Shown in pieces: positions 19,835-28,745 of a stretch of DNA of 64,000 bases. Positions within the stretch are counted from its first letter, which is position 1; each line of letters starts with the position of its first letter. The notes beneath the pieces are model-generated. The model ran no database searches and was not told where the DNA came from. It saw nothing but the letters and a program-made list of their open reading frames with translations. The translations under genes were made by a program, and so were the position numbers. The stretch comes from Deinococcus sp. Leaf326. GTDB lineage: Bacteria; Deinococcota; Deinococci; Deinococcales; Deinococcaceae. The stretch covers positions 186,001 through 250,000 of the forward strand of contig NZ_LMOM01000032.1 in the NCBI RefSeq assembly GCF_001424185.1, given 5' to 3'.

Positions 19835-22800
19835 TTGCGCGCCTTCGCAATCACGGCGTCGATCTGCTCACGGCTATAGCCTGCCTTGACCATCTGTGCA
19901 TCTACGGCGTCCAATTGGCTGCGGTTCGCCGTTTGGAAGGCGCGGGTCAGGTTGGCCTCAAGGCCGGTGTTCGGCTTGAACGCGGCGGGCTGGGGGGGCG
20001 TGTTTGCCCCAGCGTTGCCTCCTGTCTCCTGCTTGGTATTTCCGGGGAAGCGTCCAAAGCTGACCGTCGCCCCACTGCCCGCCCGGGTCAGGTATTCCTC
20101 TATGCCCATCCGGTTGACGTCGCCTTGGATGGTCTGCCCTTGAAATCCCTTGCTGCTGTTCTGAATGATCCCGCCATTCCCGTCATAGACCCCAAGGTGA
20201 TCGGTCTTGACATTGCCGTAGTACAGGAACACCGGGTCGCCTCGCTGAAGTTCTCCCACACGCGCCATTGCGGCCTGTGGGGTCATGTCGGTAGCGGTCA
20301 GGGCGCCATTTTTGCGGAAGCGTGCGAGGGTATCTCCAGCAGTAGGGCCGAAATACTGGTTGAACTGCTTGCCGTACGGGTCTACTCCCATGTCCTTTGC
20401 AATGGCCTGCCGTACGAACCGACTGCAATAGGACATGTTGGGCGGGTTGAACACGGCGTCACGAGTGAACCCGGCTTTGATGAGATCGGTTCCGGGGGTG
20501 CCGATGGAGTCAATGACGCTGCCCTTGGTGGCCGCCCCTGCCCCACTCATACCGTCCGTGACCACCTTGTCACCCGAGGCGCGGCGGTTGATGGCAATGT
20601 CCATCAGGTTGTCCCGCTGCTTGATCAGGTTGTTCAACTTGGTCTGCTCGGCCGGCGGCAGTCGGGTCTTGTCGAACGCCCCGGTGATCCCTGTGCCCTG
20701 TTTCGTCAGACTGTCGATCTGGGTCTGTAGGCTGTTGGCCTGTTTGAGCGCCTGATCGGCCTGCGTGTAGTAGACGCCCGCCTGCTTCTTCAGCTTGTCG
20801 ATGGGGTCGCCCGGCTTGCTCGCGGCCACCACCGGGTTGTAGAGGGGGTCGTTCGGGTTGCTGGCCCGCTTGAGGGCGGTGGTGGCCGTGAGGTTCTGGA
20901 CCGTCGCCATGTTCACGGCGTACTGGCCTTTCGCGCTGCTGACGTAGGCGGCGGTGCGGGCGCGGTCGTTCTTGATCTGCTCGGCCACCTGCCCGGTGTT
21001 CGCCCATGCGTTCGCGGTCTGGGCAGTGGTCAGGCCGGTGCGGGCGGTCGTGTTGAGCACGTTGGCCTGCCCCTGGGCGGCGTCGATGGGCAGCAGGGTC
21101 GCGCTGCGGTTGGCGGCGGCCCGGCTCGCGGCGGCAGAGGCGTCACTGGCCCCCGCCTGTGACAGCGTGGCGGTGGTCTGCGCCCCCTGTTGCCGGACCT
21201 CACCGGGCAGCAGACTCTGGGTCCGCGTGGTGTCGGCCAGTTCCCCGGCAGTCTGAGCAATGGTCAGCCCGCGCTGGGCGTTCTGGCTGAGGGTGTCGGA
21301 CTCGGTGTTCGTGATCTGCGCGCCGGCCAGATCGTTCTTCAGTTCCTCGCCCCGCAACCCTAGCCCGTACTTGTACTGCGCCTGCCGGAGTAGGTTCAGC
21401 ATCCCCTGATCGTTCAGGCCCAACTGATTCTTGATGCGGGCCACCAGTCCGGGGTTGCTCTGGGCCACCTGGGCATAGCTCAGGTCAGCGGGCAGGCTGG
21501 CGAGCAGGTCAATGCCCTCAAGGCCCGCCTTCTGCTTGGCTACGTCTACCTCGACGCCGATCTGGCCTGTCTCGGCGCGGGTCTTCTGGGTCGTCGCCTG
21601 CGTCTGGACGGTCTGGGCCTGGGTCTGGGCCGTGCCCGCCTGCGTGCTTGCCAGGGTGGCGCCCTGCTGGGCCAGCTCGCCGGGCAACTTCTCATTGGTC
21701 GCGTTTGCGTTCGCCTCGCTGTTCAGGGCAGAGGCGCGGCTGGCGGCGGCCGTCGCGGCTTGAGAGTCCAGGTCGGCGGCCAGAGAGGTCTGAAGTCCCG
21801 AGGCGTCGAACCCCTGCACCACGCCGGGTGCGAACTTCTGGTAGACGGGCAACTGGGCCAGGATGATGGCCGGGTCTTTCGTGTCCAGCACCTTCTGCCA
21901 ACTCGTGCTGTCGTACAGCTTCGGCGTGAGGCTGGTAAAGGCGGCCGTGAGGGTCTGGGCCTCCTCGTCGGTCAACGTGGGCCGGGCGAGCAGGTTGGTA
22001 ATGGTCAGCATGGAGAGGCGCTGATCTCCGGTGAGGTCGGTGCGCTTCGCCAGTTCGTCAAGTTGAATCTTCCAGCCCTCCGTCCTGACCTTGAGGGCCG
22101 CCGCCTGCTGAGCTTCCAGGCGTGCCGCGTACTCGGCGCGGGCCGCGCGGGCGTACTCGACCCCACCCCGGCCATAGCGGGCTTGTAGATCGTCGTCAGA
22201 AAATGACGCGAGCTGGGACGGGGGGATGTCCTGCACGCGCGCCGCGGTAGGGATAGGGGCGGCCTGCACGGGGGCGGGCTGAGTCGGTTCCTGCACCGGG
22301 GCATTGGTGGCCGCCGGGGGGAAGGAAATATCCATAGGGGCGGGCACGCTGACCTGCGGCGCGGGTGGCCCCTGCATGGGCGCAGTGGCCTGGGGCAGCG
22401 CCACGTCATCACCCTCCCCGATGAAGTTCAGGAACTCGCGCTTGGCCGCGTCGTACCCCTCGCCGGTCCCGGTCGTGGCGATGACCTTCGACCACAACTT
22501 CTGGACCTGCTTCTGCCGGCCCTGCGTGGCCTCGAACATGGCAGGGTCGTACTGAGGATTCGGCCGCCCGTCCTTGAGGGTGGGGGCATAGCGGGCCAGA
22601 TCGGTGTCGATCCCCTGCTGGAAACTGTTCCGGCTGGGGGCGAGTCCGTTGCGGAGTTCGTTCTCCCGCTGTCCAGCAGCGTCAAGGCTGGCCGTGCGCT
22701 GCTGATTGATCGCCACGTCCCCGCGCTGGTCCTGCCACTGCTGCTGGTTGAACCCAAACTGCTCCTGCTGCAACCCGAACGTCTGCCCGAACTGAGCCTG

Positions 22801-22977
22801 CTGCGTGGCCGCCTGCTGCTGACGGTAGGCGTTGTCCAGGGCCTGCTGCTCAGCCTGCCGGCGTAGAGCCTCCTGCTGCTGCTGCTGGGCGAGCACTTGG
22901 TCCTGTCGGTTGATGATGTTCTGGACGAACAGGGCAGAGCCCTCGCCCAGTTCCTGCCCCAAGCTGCGCCGGGTCAT
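19831..22977 (-). CDS. Large virion protein with C-terminal NlpC/P60-like peptidoglycan hydrolase
   Basis: A 1048-residue protein. The first 150 residues are Gln-rich and coiled-coil-like, followed by a long Ala/Thr/Gln helical region. Around residues 870-985 a cysteine-peptidase-like fold appears: NMSYCSRFVRQAI supplies the Cys, KTDHLGVYDGNGGIIQNSS the His and a polar residue, matching NlpC/P60 or CHAP order. A virion-borne hydrolase would open the wall during DNA entry, a role played in T7 by the transglycosylase domain of gp16. It overlaps both neighbours by 4 nt. Confidence 0.7.
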   Translation of the reverse strand: MTRRSLGQELGEGSALFVQNIINRQDQVLAQQQQQEALRRQAEQQALDNAYRQQQAATQQAQFGQTFGLQQEQFGFNQQQWQDQRGDVAINQQRTASLDAAGQRENELRNGLAPSRNSFQQGIDTDLARYAPTLKDGRPNPQYDPAMFEATQGRQKQVQKLWSKVIATTGTGEGYDAAKREFLNFIGEGDDVALPQATAPMQGPPAPQVSVPAPMDISFPPAATNAPVQEPTQPAPVQAAPIPTAARVQDIPPSQLASFSDDDLQARYGRGGVEYARAARAEYAARLEAQQAAALKVRTEGWKIQLDELAKRTDLTGDQRLSMLTITNLLARPTLTDEEAQTLTAAFTSLTPKLYDSTSWQKVLDTKDPAIILAQLPVYQKFAPGVVQGFDASGLQTSLAADLDSQAATAAASRASALNSEANANATNEKLPGELAQQGATLASTQAGTAQTQAQTVQTQATTQKTRAETGQIGVEVDVAKQKAGLEGIDLLASLPADLSYAQVAQSNPGLVARIKNQLGLNDQGMLNLLRQAQYKYGLGLRGEELKNDLAGAQITNTESDTLSQNAQRGLTIAQTAGELADTTRTQSLLPGEVRQQGAQTTATLSQAGASDASAAASRAAANRSATLLPIDAAQGQANVLNTTARTGLTTAQTANAWANTGQVAEQIKNDRARTAAYVSSAKGQYAVNMATVQNLTATTALKRASNPNDPLYNPVVAASKPGDPIDKLKKQAGVYYTQADQALKQANSLQTQIDSLTKQGTGITGAFDKTRLPPAEQTKLNNLIKQRDNLMDIAINRRASGDKVVTDGMSGAGAATKGSVIDSIGTPGTDLIKAGFTRDAVFNPPNMSYCSRFVRQAIAKDMGVDPYGKQFNQYFGPTAGDTLARFRKNGALTATDMTPQAAMARVGELQRGDPVFLYYGNVKTDHLGVYDGNGGIIQNSSKGFQGQTIQGDVNRMGIEEYLTRAGSGATVSFGRFPGNTKQETGGNAGANTPPQPAAFKPNTGLEANLTRAFQTANRSQLDAVDAQMVKAGYSREQIDAVIAKARK
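22194..22208. repeat. Dispersed 15-bp palindrome
   Basis: CGTCA-GAAAA-TGACG, perfect arms, within the hydrolase-bearing virion gene. Confidence 0.8.
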
Positions 22978-24047
22978 CCGGTGTACCGCGCGAGGAAGGG
23001 ATTCACGCCGCCATAGGTTCCGCCTCGGGGGTAACTAACCCCAATGCCGGGCGTCGGAATACCGGTCAGGCCCGTGCCAGGCCCGCCCGCGTACCGCTGC
23101 TGGAACAGGTTCCCGGCCGCCGTCCCGATACCGCCAAGGGCCGCGCCCAACCCGCCGTAAGGGTTCGGGTTGATCTGCTGTTGCTGCTGGCCGTACACGC
23201 CGCCCATAGCGTTGCCCTGCTGCATGTACTGGTTCGCAATCCCCTGCTGCTGGCCGTACTGCTGCTGGAGCGCGGCGAGGTAGTTGCCGAGTGCCCCGGA
23301 CTGCGCCTGAATGCCCTGCTGCTGCGCGCCGAGCAGGTTGCCCATCTGCCCCAGCAAGCCTGCCTGCTGCTGCTGACCGGCCAGCCCCATCTGCCCGAGC
23401 TGACTGGCGATGCTCGACTGCATCCCGCCTGCCGCCTGCAAGGCGTTGTTGCTGATCCCGTAGGCGCTCAGCCGGTCCTGCTGCCCGCGCGCCTGGGCGT
23501 CGGCGTACAAGCGGGCCAGGGTGCTCGCTCCGAGACGGCTGCTGGCCCCACTGCTGGCGATACCACGCGCGGCAAGGCTGCTGCTCAGTTGCCCTAGGGC
23601 ATCGTCGCCTGCAAGCTGTGCCTGACGGTTGTACGCGTCAGTGGACGTGGCCCCCAGTACATCGGTCGCGTTCTGGCGCAGGCGGGCCGCCTCGCCGTTC
23701 GTGCCGAGCTGGGCTCGCAGATAGCCGCTCGCTTCACTCGTCGGGTCCTGCCCGTAGAGGCGCTGCATCTGCGCCATGAGTGGGGCGTACTGCCCGTTCA
23801 GATCAGCGAAGGCCTGACGGTCGGCCAGGAACCCCTGACCGGCCTGGGCGGTCGTGTTGGCAACGCCCTGCATACCGGGAATTTGCTGGTTGGCCTGATC
23901 GTACGCGCCCATCTGGCGCTGCTGGGTGGCGTCCATCGCGTTCTGGGTGCGTTGGTTGGCCTGGTTGGATTGGTAGCCGGAGTACGCGGCGGCCCCAGCA
24001 CCGAGGACGCCAGTAATCAGCGGAACGAGTGGCAAGATGGCGGGCAT
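22974..24047 (-). CDS. Gln-rich virion protein, possible internal protein
   Basis: A 357-residue protein. It opens with a hydrophobic Ala/Gly segment (ILPLVPLITGVLGAGAAAYSGY), then helical Gln/Ala/Gly-rich sequence with runs of four and five Gln, and ends Gly/Pro-rich. This resembles T7 gp14-like proteins that form a membrane channel during ejection. The leaderless ATG at 24047 lies 29 nt after a late promoter element, so it heads the transcript that also encodes the two giant virion proteins. Confidence 0.65.
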   Translation of the reverse strand: MPAILPLVPLITGVLGAGAAAYSGYQSNQANQRTQNAMDATQQRQMGAYDQANQQIPGMQGVANTTAQAGQGFLADRQAFADLNGQYAPLMAQMQRLYGQDPTSEASGYLRAQLGTNGEAARLRQNATDVLGATSTDAYNRQAQLAGDDALGQLSSSLAARGIASSGASSRLGASTLARLYADAQARGQQDRLSAYGISNNALQAAGGMQSSIASQLGQMGLAGQQQQAGLLGQMGNLLGAQQQGIQAQSGALGNYLAALQQQYGQQQGIANQYMQQGNAMGGVYGQQQQQINPNPYGGLGAALGGIGTAAGNLFQQRYAGGPGTGLTGIPTPGIGVSYPRGGTYGGVNPFLARYTG

Positions 24048-24085
24048 GGTTCCAGCCTGCGCGGGTTCAGTTCTTCGGCTGGCAC
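24048..24085 (-). promoter_or_regulatory. Late promoter element Pc, ejection-protein operon
   Basis: GTGCCAGCC at 24085-24077, a 17-nt spacer, CAGGCT as -10-like box, 6 nt, then ATG at 24047. The upstream box overlaps the 3' end of the preceding gene, so it is kept although it also encodes protein. Confidence 0.7.
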
Positions 24086-24495
24086 ACCATCAGGGCCATA
24101 AACGGCTCGTCTTCATGACTCCGCAACGTCCACCCGCGGGAGGCCAGCAGGCGCACCAGAGCAGGCCGCCGGCAGAAGGCCAGGAAGGTCTGGTCACTCT
24201 GCGCCGTGCTGGACGTGTAGGCCGTCAGCACGTCAAGACTCACCCCTAGCGGTACGCGCCCGTCGTTCGCCCAGTGGACCATCTGCTCTGTGGGGCTGAA
24301 CCGCTGGAACTGGAACAGGGCCGATGGGGTGCCGTCCTGCCGGATGCCCAGGAAGGAGTCGGCGGGCATGAGGGCCATCAGGCTGTCCATCTGCCCGGCC
24401 AGTTCAGGGGGCAGCGTGTCCCCGCCGTTGTACTCAGGCGTGGTCATCAGGTGCCCCCACCCCTCCCCGGCTTGTGGTTGCGCGACTTCGATCAT
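24067..24495 (-). CDS. Phage protein of unknown function
   Basis: A 142-residue protein starting MIEVAQPQAGEGWG. The ATG at 24495 overlaps the previous stop as ATGA; a longer frame to 24516 is less likely. The C-terminal half (LAFCRRPALVRLLASRGWTL, then EPFMALMVCQPKN) resembles small acetyltransferase-like or tail-associated folds, but I do not recognise it. It is the last gene of the transcript from Pd. Confidence 0.6.
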   Translation of the reverse strand: MIEVAQPQAGEGWGHLMTTPEYNGGDTLPPELAGQMDSLMALMPADSFLGIRQDGTPSALFQFQRFSPTEQMVHWANDGRVPLGVSLDVLTAYTSSTAQSDQTFLAFCRRPALVRLLASRGWTLRSHEDEPFMALMVCQPKN

Positions 24496-24971
24496 GCATC
24501 CCCCCATGCCTGCCACCCGAACTGCATGGAGGTCTGCGCCACCGGACAGGACAGGACGGCAAAGAATCCCGAGGCGGTCAGATCCCGTACGCGCGCCGTG
24601 ACCACCTCGTCCGCGTTGATGATCGGTGTCACGGTCACGACCGGCGGGGTAGGGAAGGGGGACGCGAACGTGATCTGGATGGTCCAGGCGTCGAACGGGG
24701 CAAAGGGTGGCTCGACGACCTGCGCCCGCTTGCCTCTGACCTGACGGCTTCCGGCCAGCAGCAGCACCTTGTCACCGGTGCCGGTGGTGCTGTTCGGCCG
24801 GGCTTCCAGGGTCATCTCTGCCGCGTCCGCCCGGCTGCCCAGGGTGTTGCTCAGATCCACAATCCGCCGGAGGTCGCTGAAGATCGTCTCCAGCCTGCGT
24901 TCTGCGGCGCGGTTGTCCAGCCGGAACCGCTCAGGATCGCGGGTCGGCTTGAGCTTGGTGACTACGCCCAT
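24492..24971 (-). CDS. Virion-associated protein with H-type-lectin-like C-terminus
   Basis: A 159-residue protein. The N-terminal 50 residues are charged and helical. Residues about 85-158 (PPVVTVTPIINADEVVTARVRDLTASGF and FGWQAWGDA) follow the pattern of H-type lectin domains found in phage receptor-binding proteins: strand, PPxV, then xGFxV and a final WxAxG. It may bind cell-surface sugar. It lies between the nozzle gene and ejection genes. The domain call is by eye. Confidence 0.5.
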   Translation of the reverse strand: MGVVTKLKPTRDPERFRLDNRAAERRLETIFSDLRRIVDLSNTLGSRADAAEMTLEARPNSTTGTGDKVLLLAGSRQVRGKRAQVVEPPFAPFDAWTIQITFASPFPTPPVVTVTPIINADEVVTARVRDLTASGFFAVLSCPVAQTSMQFGWQAWGDA

Positions 24972-26686
24972 GCTTCCTTCCCTCCGCTCCCCACGATGCC
25001 CAGGGGTGGCCGCAGTACGCAGCGCCGCGTGCCGGTCGCCGGGGTCAGGGTCACGGTCAAGGTCTGGAGTAGGGCCGTATTCGCGCCGAGGCTGACCATG
25101 TGGGGTGTCACGCCGGCATGTGCGGGGCGGGCCTGCGGGGCGCCCGGCGTGGGGGCCGCAGTCCAGTCCATCGTGAGGTCCACGCCGTCCACCTGGAAGG
25201 TCGTTACGGCTTCCCCGTCACTGTCCACCGCGCCCGCTGCGCCGCGCCATGAAGGACGCCACCCCACCACCCCGAACGGGCCCGCCTTGAGGGTCATGGG
25301 CAGCAGGTCGGGGCTGTCGAACACGAACACGCCGGCGTAGTCGCCGCCCTGCTGCGCGATGGTGGCGGGTGCGCCGCCCAAGTACAACAACCGCTCACTG
25401 CTGCCGGTCATCTCCCGCTGGGTCCACCCCTGTTCCAGCAGGTGATACGTCAGAATCTGACGGCCGTCCGTGATGAAGTACAGCTCCCGCTCGAAGTCCA
25501 CCGTCGCGGTCACGCTGGCGAGGGACAGGTCACGCAGCAAGTCCCGGATGGGATCCCCCACGTTCTGCACGTTCCCACCGGAGACGGCCAGCACGTTCCC
25601 TTCGGACAAGTAGAACATGGCCCCACGCACGGCCTGCACGCTGCGCGGGGCGAGGGTGCCGATAGAGTCGCCCAGACTTTCGAGTTGCCAGGTCTGGTCG
25701 TCGTTCCCGCTGATGACCCATAGCTCACGCTCCCCAAACACGTAGAGGTATCGGCCAACCGACTTGATGGCCGTGATGCTGGTGCTGACCCGGAAGGGCA
25801 GGTCAAAGTAGTAGTCGCTGCCATAGGCCGGCAGAACGGTATCGGAGAACTGTCCGGCCACATCAGAGAAGTAGATGCGGTTCCTGGGCGGGGTCAAGGT
25901 GCTGGACTCGCCCGCGCTCTGGCTGGTCGTGACGTTGCTCGCCGTGTACCAGACCCGCCCGTTGTGGAACTCGGCCATGCTGACCCGCACCGTCATCTGC
26001 TCCTGGTCAATGGCCCCACCGGTCAGGGGCAGGGGGGCGTCGTCGGGGTTGATGAGGCGCGTGCCTGTCGAGTTCGTGACGTACGGGATGAACTGCTCCC
26101 CAACCTTCCGGTAAATCTCGACGTGATAGGGAAAGTTCCGGAACTCGGCCACACCCGGCGTGTTGATTGTCAAGGGCACGACATAGGGATGCGGCGGCCC
26201 TACCCGGTTGATTCCCTGAATAGGAACGATGCGGTACACCTGCGGGTTGGTGTCGCTGAGTGTGTAGTACGGGCCAGTGGGCTTCGTGCCAGCCCCACCC
26301 CATGCTGTCACTTTGGGGAGAACCGACACCACCTTGTCACCGGCCAGATAGGTCTGTTCGTCGATCTGCACCAGGCGAGGGGCCAGGAGTACGGCGTCCC
26401 GGAGGCTAGTTGAGGGGGGGAGGTCAAGCACCTGCGCGCCGCCGTCCGCCCCGGTCAAGACGACCTTGAGGTCGGAGGCGCGCTGAGCGTACAGGTACTG
26501 GCCTTCGCCACTCCACAGGGCGTACAGGGCATCCGCGAGCAGGCTGCGGGCCTGGGGCGCGCACGCCCACCCGCCGGGCCGCAGCAGGGCATTCAGCAGG
26601 ACGAACGGGGCCGGGACACTGCCCCGCGCCGCGTAGGTGTTAAGCCCCGCTGCCTGCTCGATCTGGGCAATGGCGGGTTCCTTCAC
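24962..26686 (-). CDS. Tail nozzle/stabilisation protein of podovirus type
   Basis: A 574-residue, beta-rich protein. From about residue 190 it shows repeated strand-turn units such as RNRIYFSDVAGQFSD, RYLYVFGERELWVISG and RELYFITDGRQILTYH, typical of the propeller of short-tail nozzle proteins (P22 gp10, T7 gp12). It would form the tube below the adaptor. It overlaps the following gene by 10 nt and the preceding one by ATGA. Confidence 0.75.
   Translation of the reverse strand: MKEPAIAQIEQAAGLNTYAARGSVPAPFVLLNALLRPGGWACAPQARSLLADALYALWSGEGQYLYAQRASDLKVVLTGADGGAQVLDLPPSTSLRDAVLLAPRLVQIDEQTYLAGDKVVSVLPKVTAWGGAGTKPTGPYYTLSDTNPQVYRIVPIQGINRVGPPHPYVVPLTINTPGVAEFRNFPYHVEIYRKVGEQFIPYVTNSTGTRLINPDDAPLPLTGGAIDQEQMTVRVSMAEFHNGRVWYTASNVTTSQSAGESSTLTPPRNRIYFSDVAGQFSDTVLPAYGSDYYFDLPFRVSTSITAIKSVGRYLYVFGERELWVISGNDDQTWQLESLGDSIGTLAPRSVQAVRGAMFYLSEGNVLAVSGGNVQNVGDPIRDLLRDLSLASVTATVDFERELYFITDGRQILTYHLLEQGWTQREMTGSSERLLYLGGAPATIAQQGGDYAGVFVFDSPDLLPMTLKAGPFGVVGWRPSWRGAAGAVDSDGEAVTTFQVDGVDLTMDWTAAPTPGAPQARPAHAGVTPHMVSLGANTALLQTLTVTLTPATGTRRCVLRPPLGIVGSGGKEAWA
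25448..25462. repeat. Dispersed palindrome, fully symmetric version
   Basis: CGTCAGA-A-TCTGACG, a perfect 15-bp palindrome inside the nozzle gene. Confidence 0.8.
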
Positions 26687-26949
26687 ATGGGCCTCGGGGG
26701 CATCATCCCCATAGGTGCCTGCTGGGCAGGTTGCGGCATTCCACCCATCCCCATAGGTGGCTGGCCCGGCATCCCACCCATGCCCTGCCCGCCCTGCTGG
26801 AGTAGCGGGAGGAGCATCATCAGGAGCTGGAGAAGTTGCGCCGGGTCGCCCTGGCCCTGCGGCTGCTGGGGCTGCATGGGCGGGGCGGGCATCCGGGCGG
26901 GAGGCTCGTTCGTCGTCGGGCGGGCGATGCTGTTGCCGTTCAGTTCCAT
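26683..26949 (-). CDS. Gly/Met/Pro/Gln-rich small phage protein
   Basis: An 88-residue protein starting MELNGNSIARPTTNEPP. The middle is PAQLLQLLMMLLPLLQQ, a strongly amphipathic or membrane-seeking helix, flanked by repeats of the type GMGGMPxQPPMGMGG. GGGGAG lies about 9 nt upstream of the ATG; the longer frame to 27240 is antisense noise. It is encoded between adaptor and nozzle. Role unknown. Confidence 0.65.
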   Translation of the reverse strand: MELNGNSIARPTTNEPPARMPAPPMQPQQPQGQGDPAQLLQLLMMLLPLLQQGGQGMGGMPGQPPMGMGGMPQPAQQAPMGMMPPRPM

Positions 26950-27596
26950 CTCGTTCGTCTCCCCAGGGCGCTGCCCATGCGTGTTGAAGTCGTCAGGACA
27001 CCCGCACTGCCCCGGTCCCGCAGTTCTTCGAGCCGGAGCTGATACCGCTGCCACCACGTCGGGTCGCCCGCATTCCGGCTGCCGCCCTGCGCGCCGAGAC
27101 TGTGGGCCGCGTGGTACGCGATGAGGTCGTGGTGCGTCTCGTACCGGTTGCCCCAGGGCACGCTGGCGTCCGTTGTCAGGTCCCCGCCGTCCACGAACGC
27201 CAGGAAGCCCACCTCGACCCCAGCACCGGGGGAGGGCCACACCCCTACGATGCCCGCCCCCAACACGCCCTCGTCGACGATCAGGCCGCGCGGGGCACCA
27301 CTGGCCGCCGCGCCGCGCTGGTCTATGTCGTACATCTGGCCGTAGTTGATGACCGGATAGTCAAGGTAGCGGCCCCCGACCCGGATGCGGCCGGACACGT
27401 TGACCAGATCAGGCACGGCCAGCCGGCCGTCCGCGTCGGTGATGACGGTCACGTCGCGCTGGATCAGGCCGAGCTGCCCGGCGAGACTGCGGGCGCTGCG
27501 GCTGATTTGGTTGTTGAAGGTGTCGTCGGTGTAGGCTCCGCTGCCCGCTTCGGCCAGCAGGCGGCGGGTCAGGATGCGCAGTTCGGCCCGGTTCAC
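26940..27596 (-). CDS. Head-tail adaptor-like protein
   Basis: A 218-residue protein. The first 50 residues (MNRAELRILTRRLLAEAGSGAYTDDTFNNQISRS) match the helical opening of podovirus adaptor proteins such as P22 gp4 or T7 gp11. Beta-strands follow, then a C-terminal helix pair with YQLRLEELRDRG. Its place between capsid genes and nozzle supports a connector role. It overlaps both neighbours. Confidence 0.65.
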   Translation of the reverse strand: MNRAELRILTRRLLAEAGSGAYTDDTFNNQISRSARSLAGQLGLIQRDVTVITDADGRLAVPDLVNVSGRIRVGGRYLDYPVINYGQMYDIDQRGAAASGAPRGLIVDEGVLGAGIVGVWPSPGAGVEVGFLAFVDGGDLTTDASVPWGNRYETHHDLIAYHAAHSLGAQGGSRNAGDPTWWQRYQLRLEELRDRGSAGVLTTSTRMGSALGRRTRWN

Positions 27597-28366
27597 TTGT
27601 CCAGCCCGATCTTGAGGCCGAGTGCGGCTAGCCCGGCGGCGGTGACGCTGAGGTCCATCACGTCACCGGGGACCACGCTCACAGGTGAGAACCCGGTCAC
27701 GGTCCCGTTGACGTTGCCGCCGGGGTAGGTGACGGTGGCGACTACGGTGCCGTTCTTCCGGATCTGCACGATGGTCTGGGTGGCCCCAGCCACGGCCAGC
27801 TTGCCCGGCAGGATGGTGCCATAAGTGCCAGCGCGGGTGATGGGTACGGCGTCCACTACCCCGATGGCAAGCGTGGTCAGGATGCTGCGCAGTGCGATAG
27901 GGGTAACGCTGGTGGGGTGCTGATGGTCGCCCAGGACGATCACCTGCTGACCCATACCGCCCCCGATGGCCCCGCCGGGCGCGTCGGCGGCGGGCGTGCT
28001 GTCCTGATAAGGCCAGTAGTTCGCTGTGGCAAACCACGTCTTGTTGCGGTCGTTCCGAAAGGTGAAATTGACCGTTCCTGTGTTGATGGTGATATTGGGC
28101 GTGCCTTCCAGGAGGGTGTCGCCGGGCGCTGACTTGATGGTCATGACGGCGGGGGGGTTGTTCTTGTCGGCCCGCTTGATCGTGAGCGCCTTACCGGAGG
28201 CTGTGCTGGCAGGATGCAGCGTGATCGTAATGGCTCCCCCAGAGCAATCCACCATCAACACGTCGTCAGATTCTGACGTGGTGGTATTGGCCGTCACCGG
28301 GCGAACGTTGTGAGTCGGCCCGGTGACGGCGGGCGTGGGCGGGGGGGTGACAGAACCGGAGGGCAT
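27593..28366 (-). CDS. Virion protein of unknown role, beta-rich
   Basis: A 257-residue protein. Residues about 35-115 contain a beta-stranded segment (GGAITITLHPASTASGKALTI, then TIKSAPGDTLLEG) of the kind that precedes trimeric fibre parts. Residues about 180-257 form a second Gly/Val/Thr-rich beta domain. It may be a short fibre or head decoration protein. It shares one base with the upstream gene (TGATG). Confidence 0.5.
   Translation of the reverse strand: MPSGSVTPPPTPAVTGPTHNVRPVTANTTTSESDDVLMVDCSGGAITITLHPASTASGKALTIKRADKNNPPAVMTIKSAPGDTLLEGTPNITINTGTVNFTFRNDRNKTWFATANYWPYQDSTPAADAPGGAIGGGMGQQVIVLGDHQHPTSVTPIALRSILTTLAIGVVDAVPITRAGTYGTILPGKLAVAGATQTIVQIRKNGTVVATVTYPGGNVNGTVTGFSPVSVVPGDVMDLSVTAAGLAALGLKIGLDK
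28264..28278. repeat. Dispersed palindrome, fully symmetric version
   Basis: CGTCAGA-T-TCTGACG, a perfect 15-bp palindrome near the 5' end of the beta-rich virion gene. Confidence 0.8.
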
Positions 28367-28647
28367 CAGAAGCCTTCCAGCAGGTCCACGCCCCCACCTG
28401 CGGTTGAGTACCCCCAGAGTCCGTCTGCGGCGTCAAGCGTGAGGGTTGCGCCAGCGGCCAGCGTGTACCCGGTGGAAGCATTCGCGCCAGGCCCCCCTAG
28501 GAATAGGGGCGCACCACTGGTGTTGTTCACGAACACGGTCAGGCGGGTGCTGGGGGGACGGTCAGCGCCTGTGCCGATGAGCCGCGTAGGCGTGGCGGCG
28601 GGTAGCGTCACCCGCGACCCATGCGTCCTGCTGATGACGTGGTTCAT
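28366..28647 (-). CDS. Small virion protein, first gene of the tail transcript
   Basis: A 93-residue protein starting MNHVISRTHGSRVTLPA. Strand-forming sequence (LTVFVNNTSGAPLFLGG, YTLAAGATLTLDAADGLWGY) resembles small beta-sandwich decoration or fibre-tip proteins. I chose the ATG at 28647 because it lies exactly 29 nt after a late promoter element; the longer frame to 28824 runs through the capsid terminator. Confidence 0.65.
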   Translation of the reverse strand: MNHVISRTHGSRVTLPAATPTRLIGTGADRPPSTRLTVFVNNTSGAPLFLGGPGANASTGYTLAAGATLTLDAADGLWGYSTAGGGVDLLEGF

Positions 28648-28685
28648 GGTGCCAGTGTTGGGGACGGAGTTTATGCGGCTGGCAC
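28648..28685 (-). promoter_or_regulatory. Late promoter element Pd, tail gene transcript
   Basis: GTGCCAGCC at 28685-28677, a 17-nt spacer, AACACT as -10-like box, 6 nt, then ATG at 28647. It begins where the capsid terminator ends, as expected for a promoter restarting transcription. Confidence 0.75.
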
Positions 28686-28712
28686 AGTAAAAAGCCACCC
28701 CGTAGGGTGGCT
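28684..28712 (-). terminator. Rho-independent terminator after the capsid gene
   Basis: On the minus strand AGCCACCC, loop TACG and GGGTGGCT are followed by TTTTAC. It ends the scaffold-to-capsid transcript. Confidence 0.9.
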
Positions 28713-28745
28713 GGGCATTGGGTGGTTCACACACCCGCGTAGAGT

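Noticed and set aside
22980..23420. CTG/CAG-rich runs as a repeat element
   Set aside because: They encode Gln-rich stretches of the virion protein and show no repeat unit outside the coding pattern.
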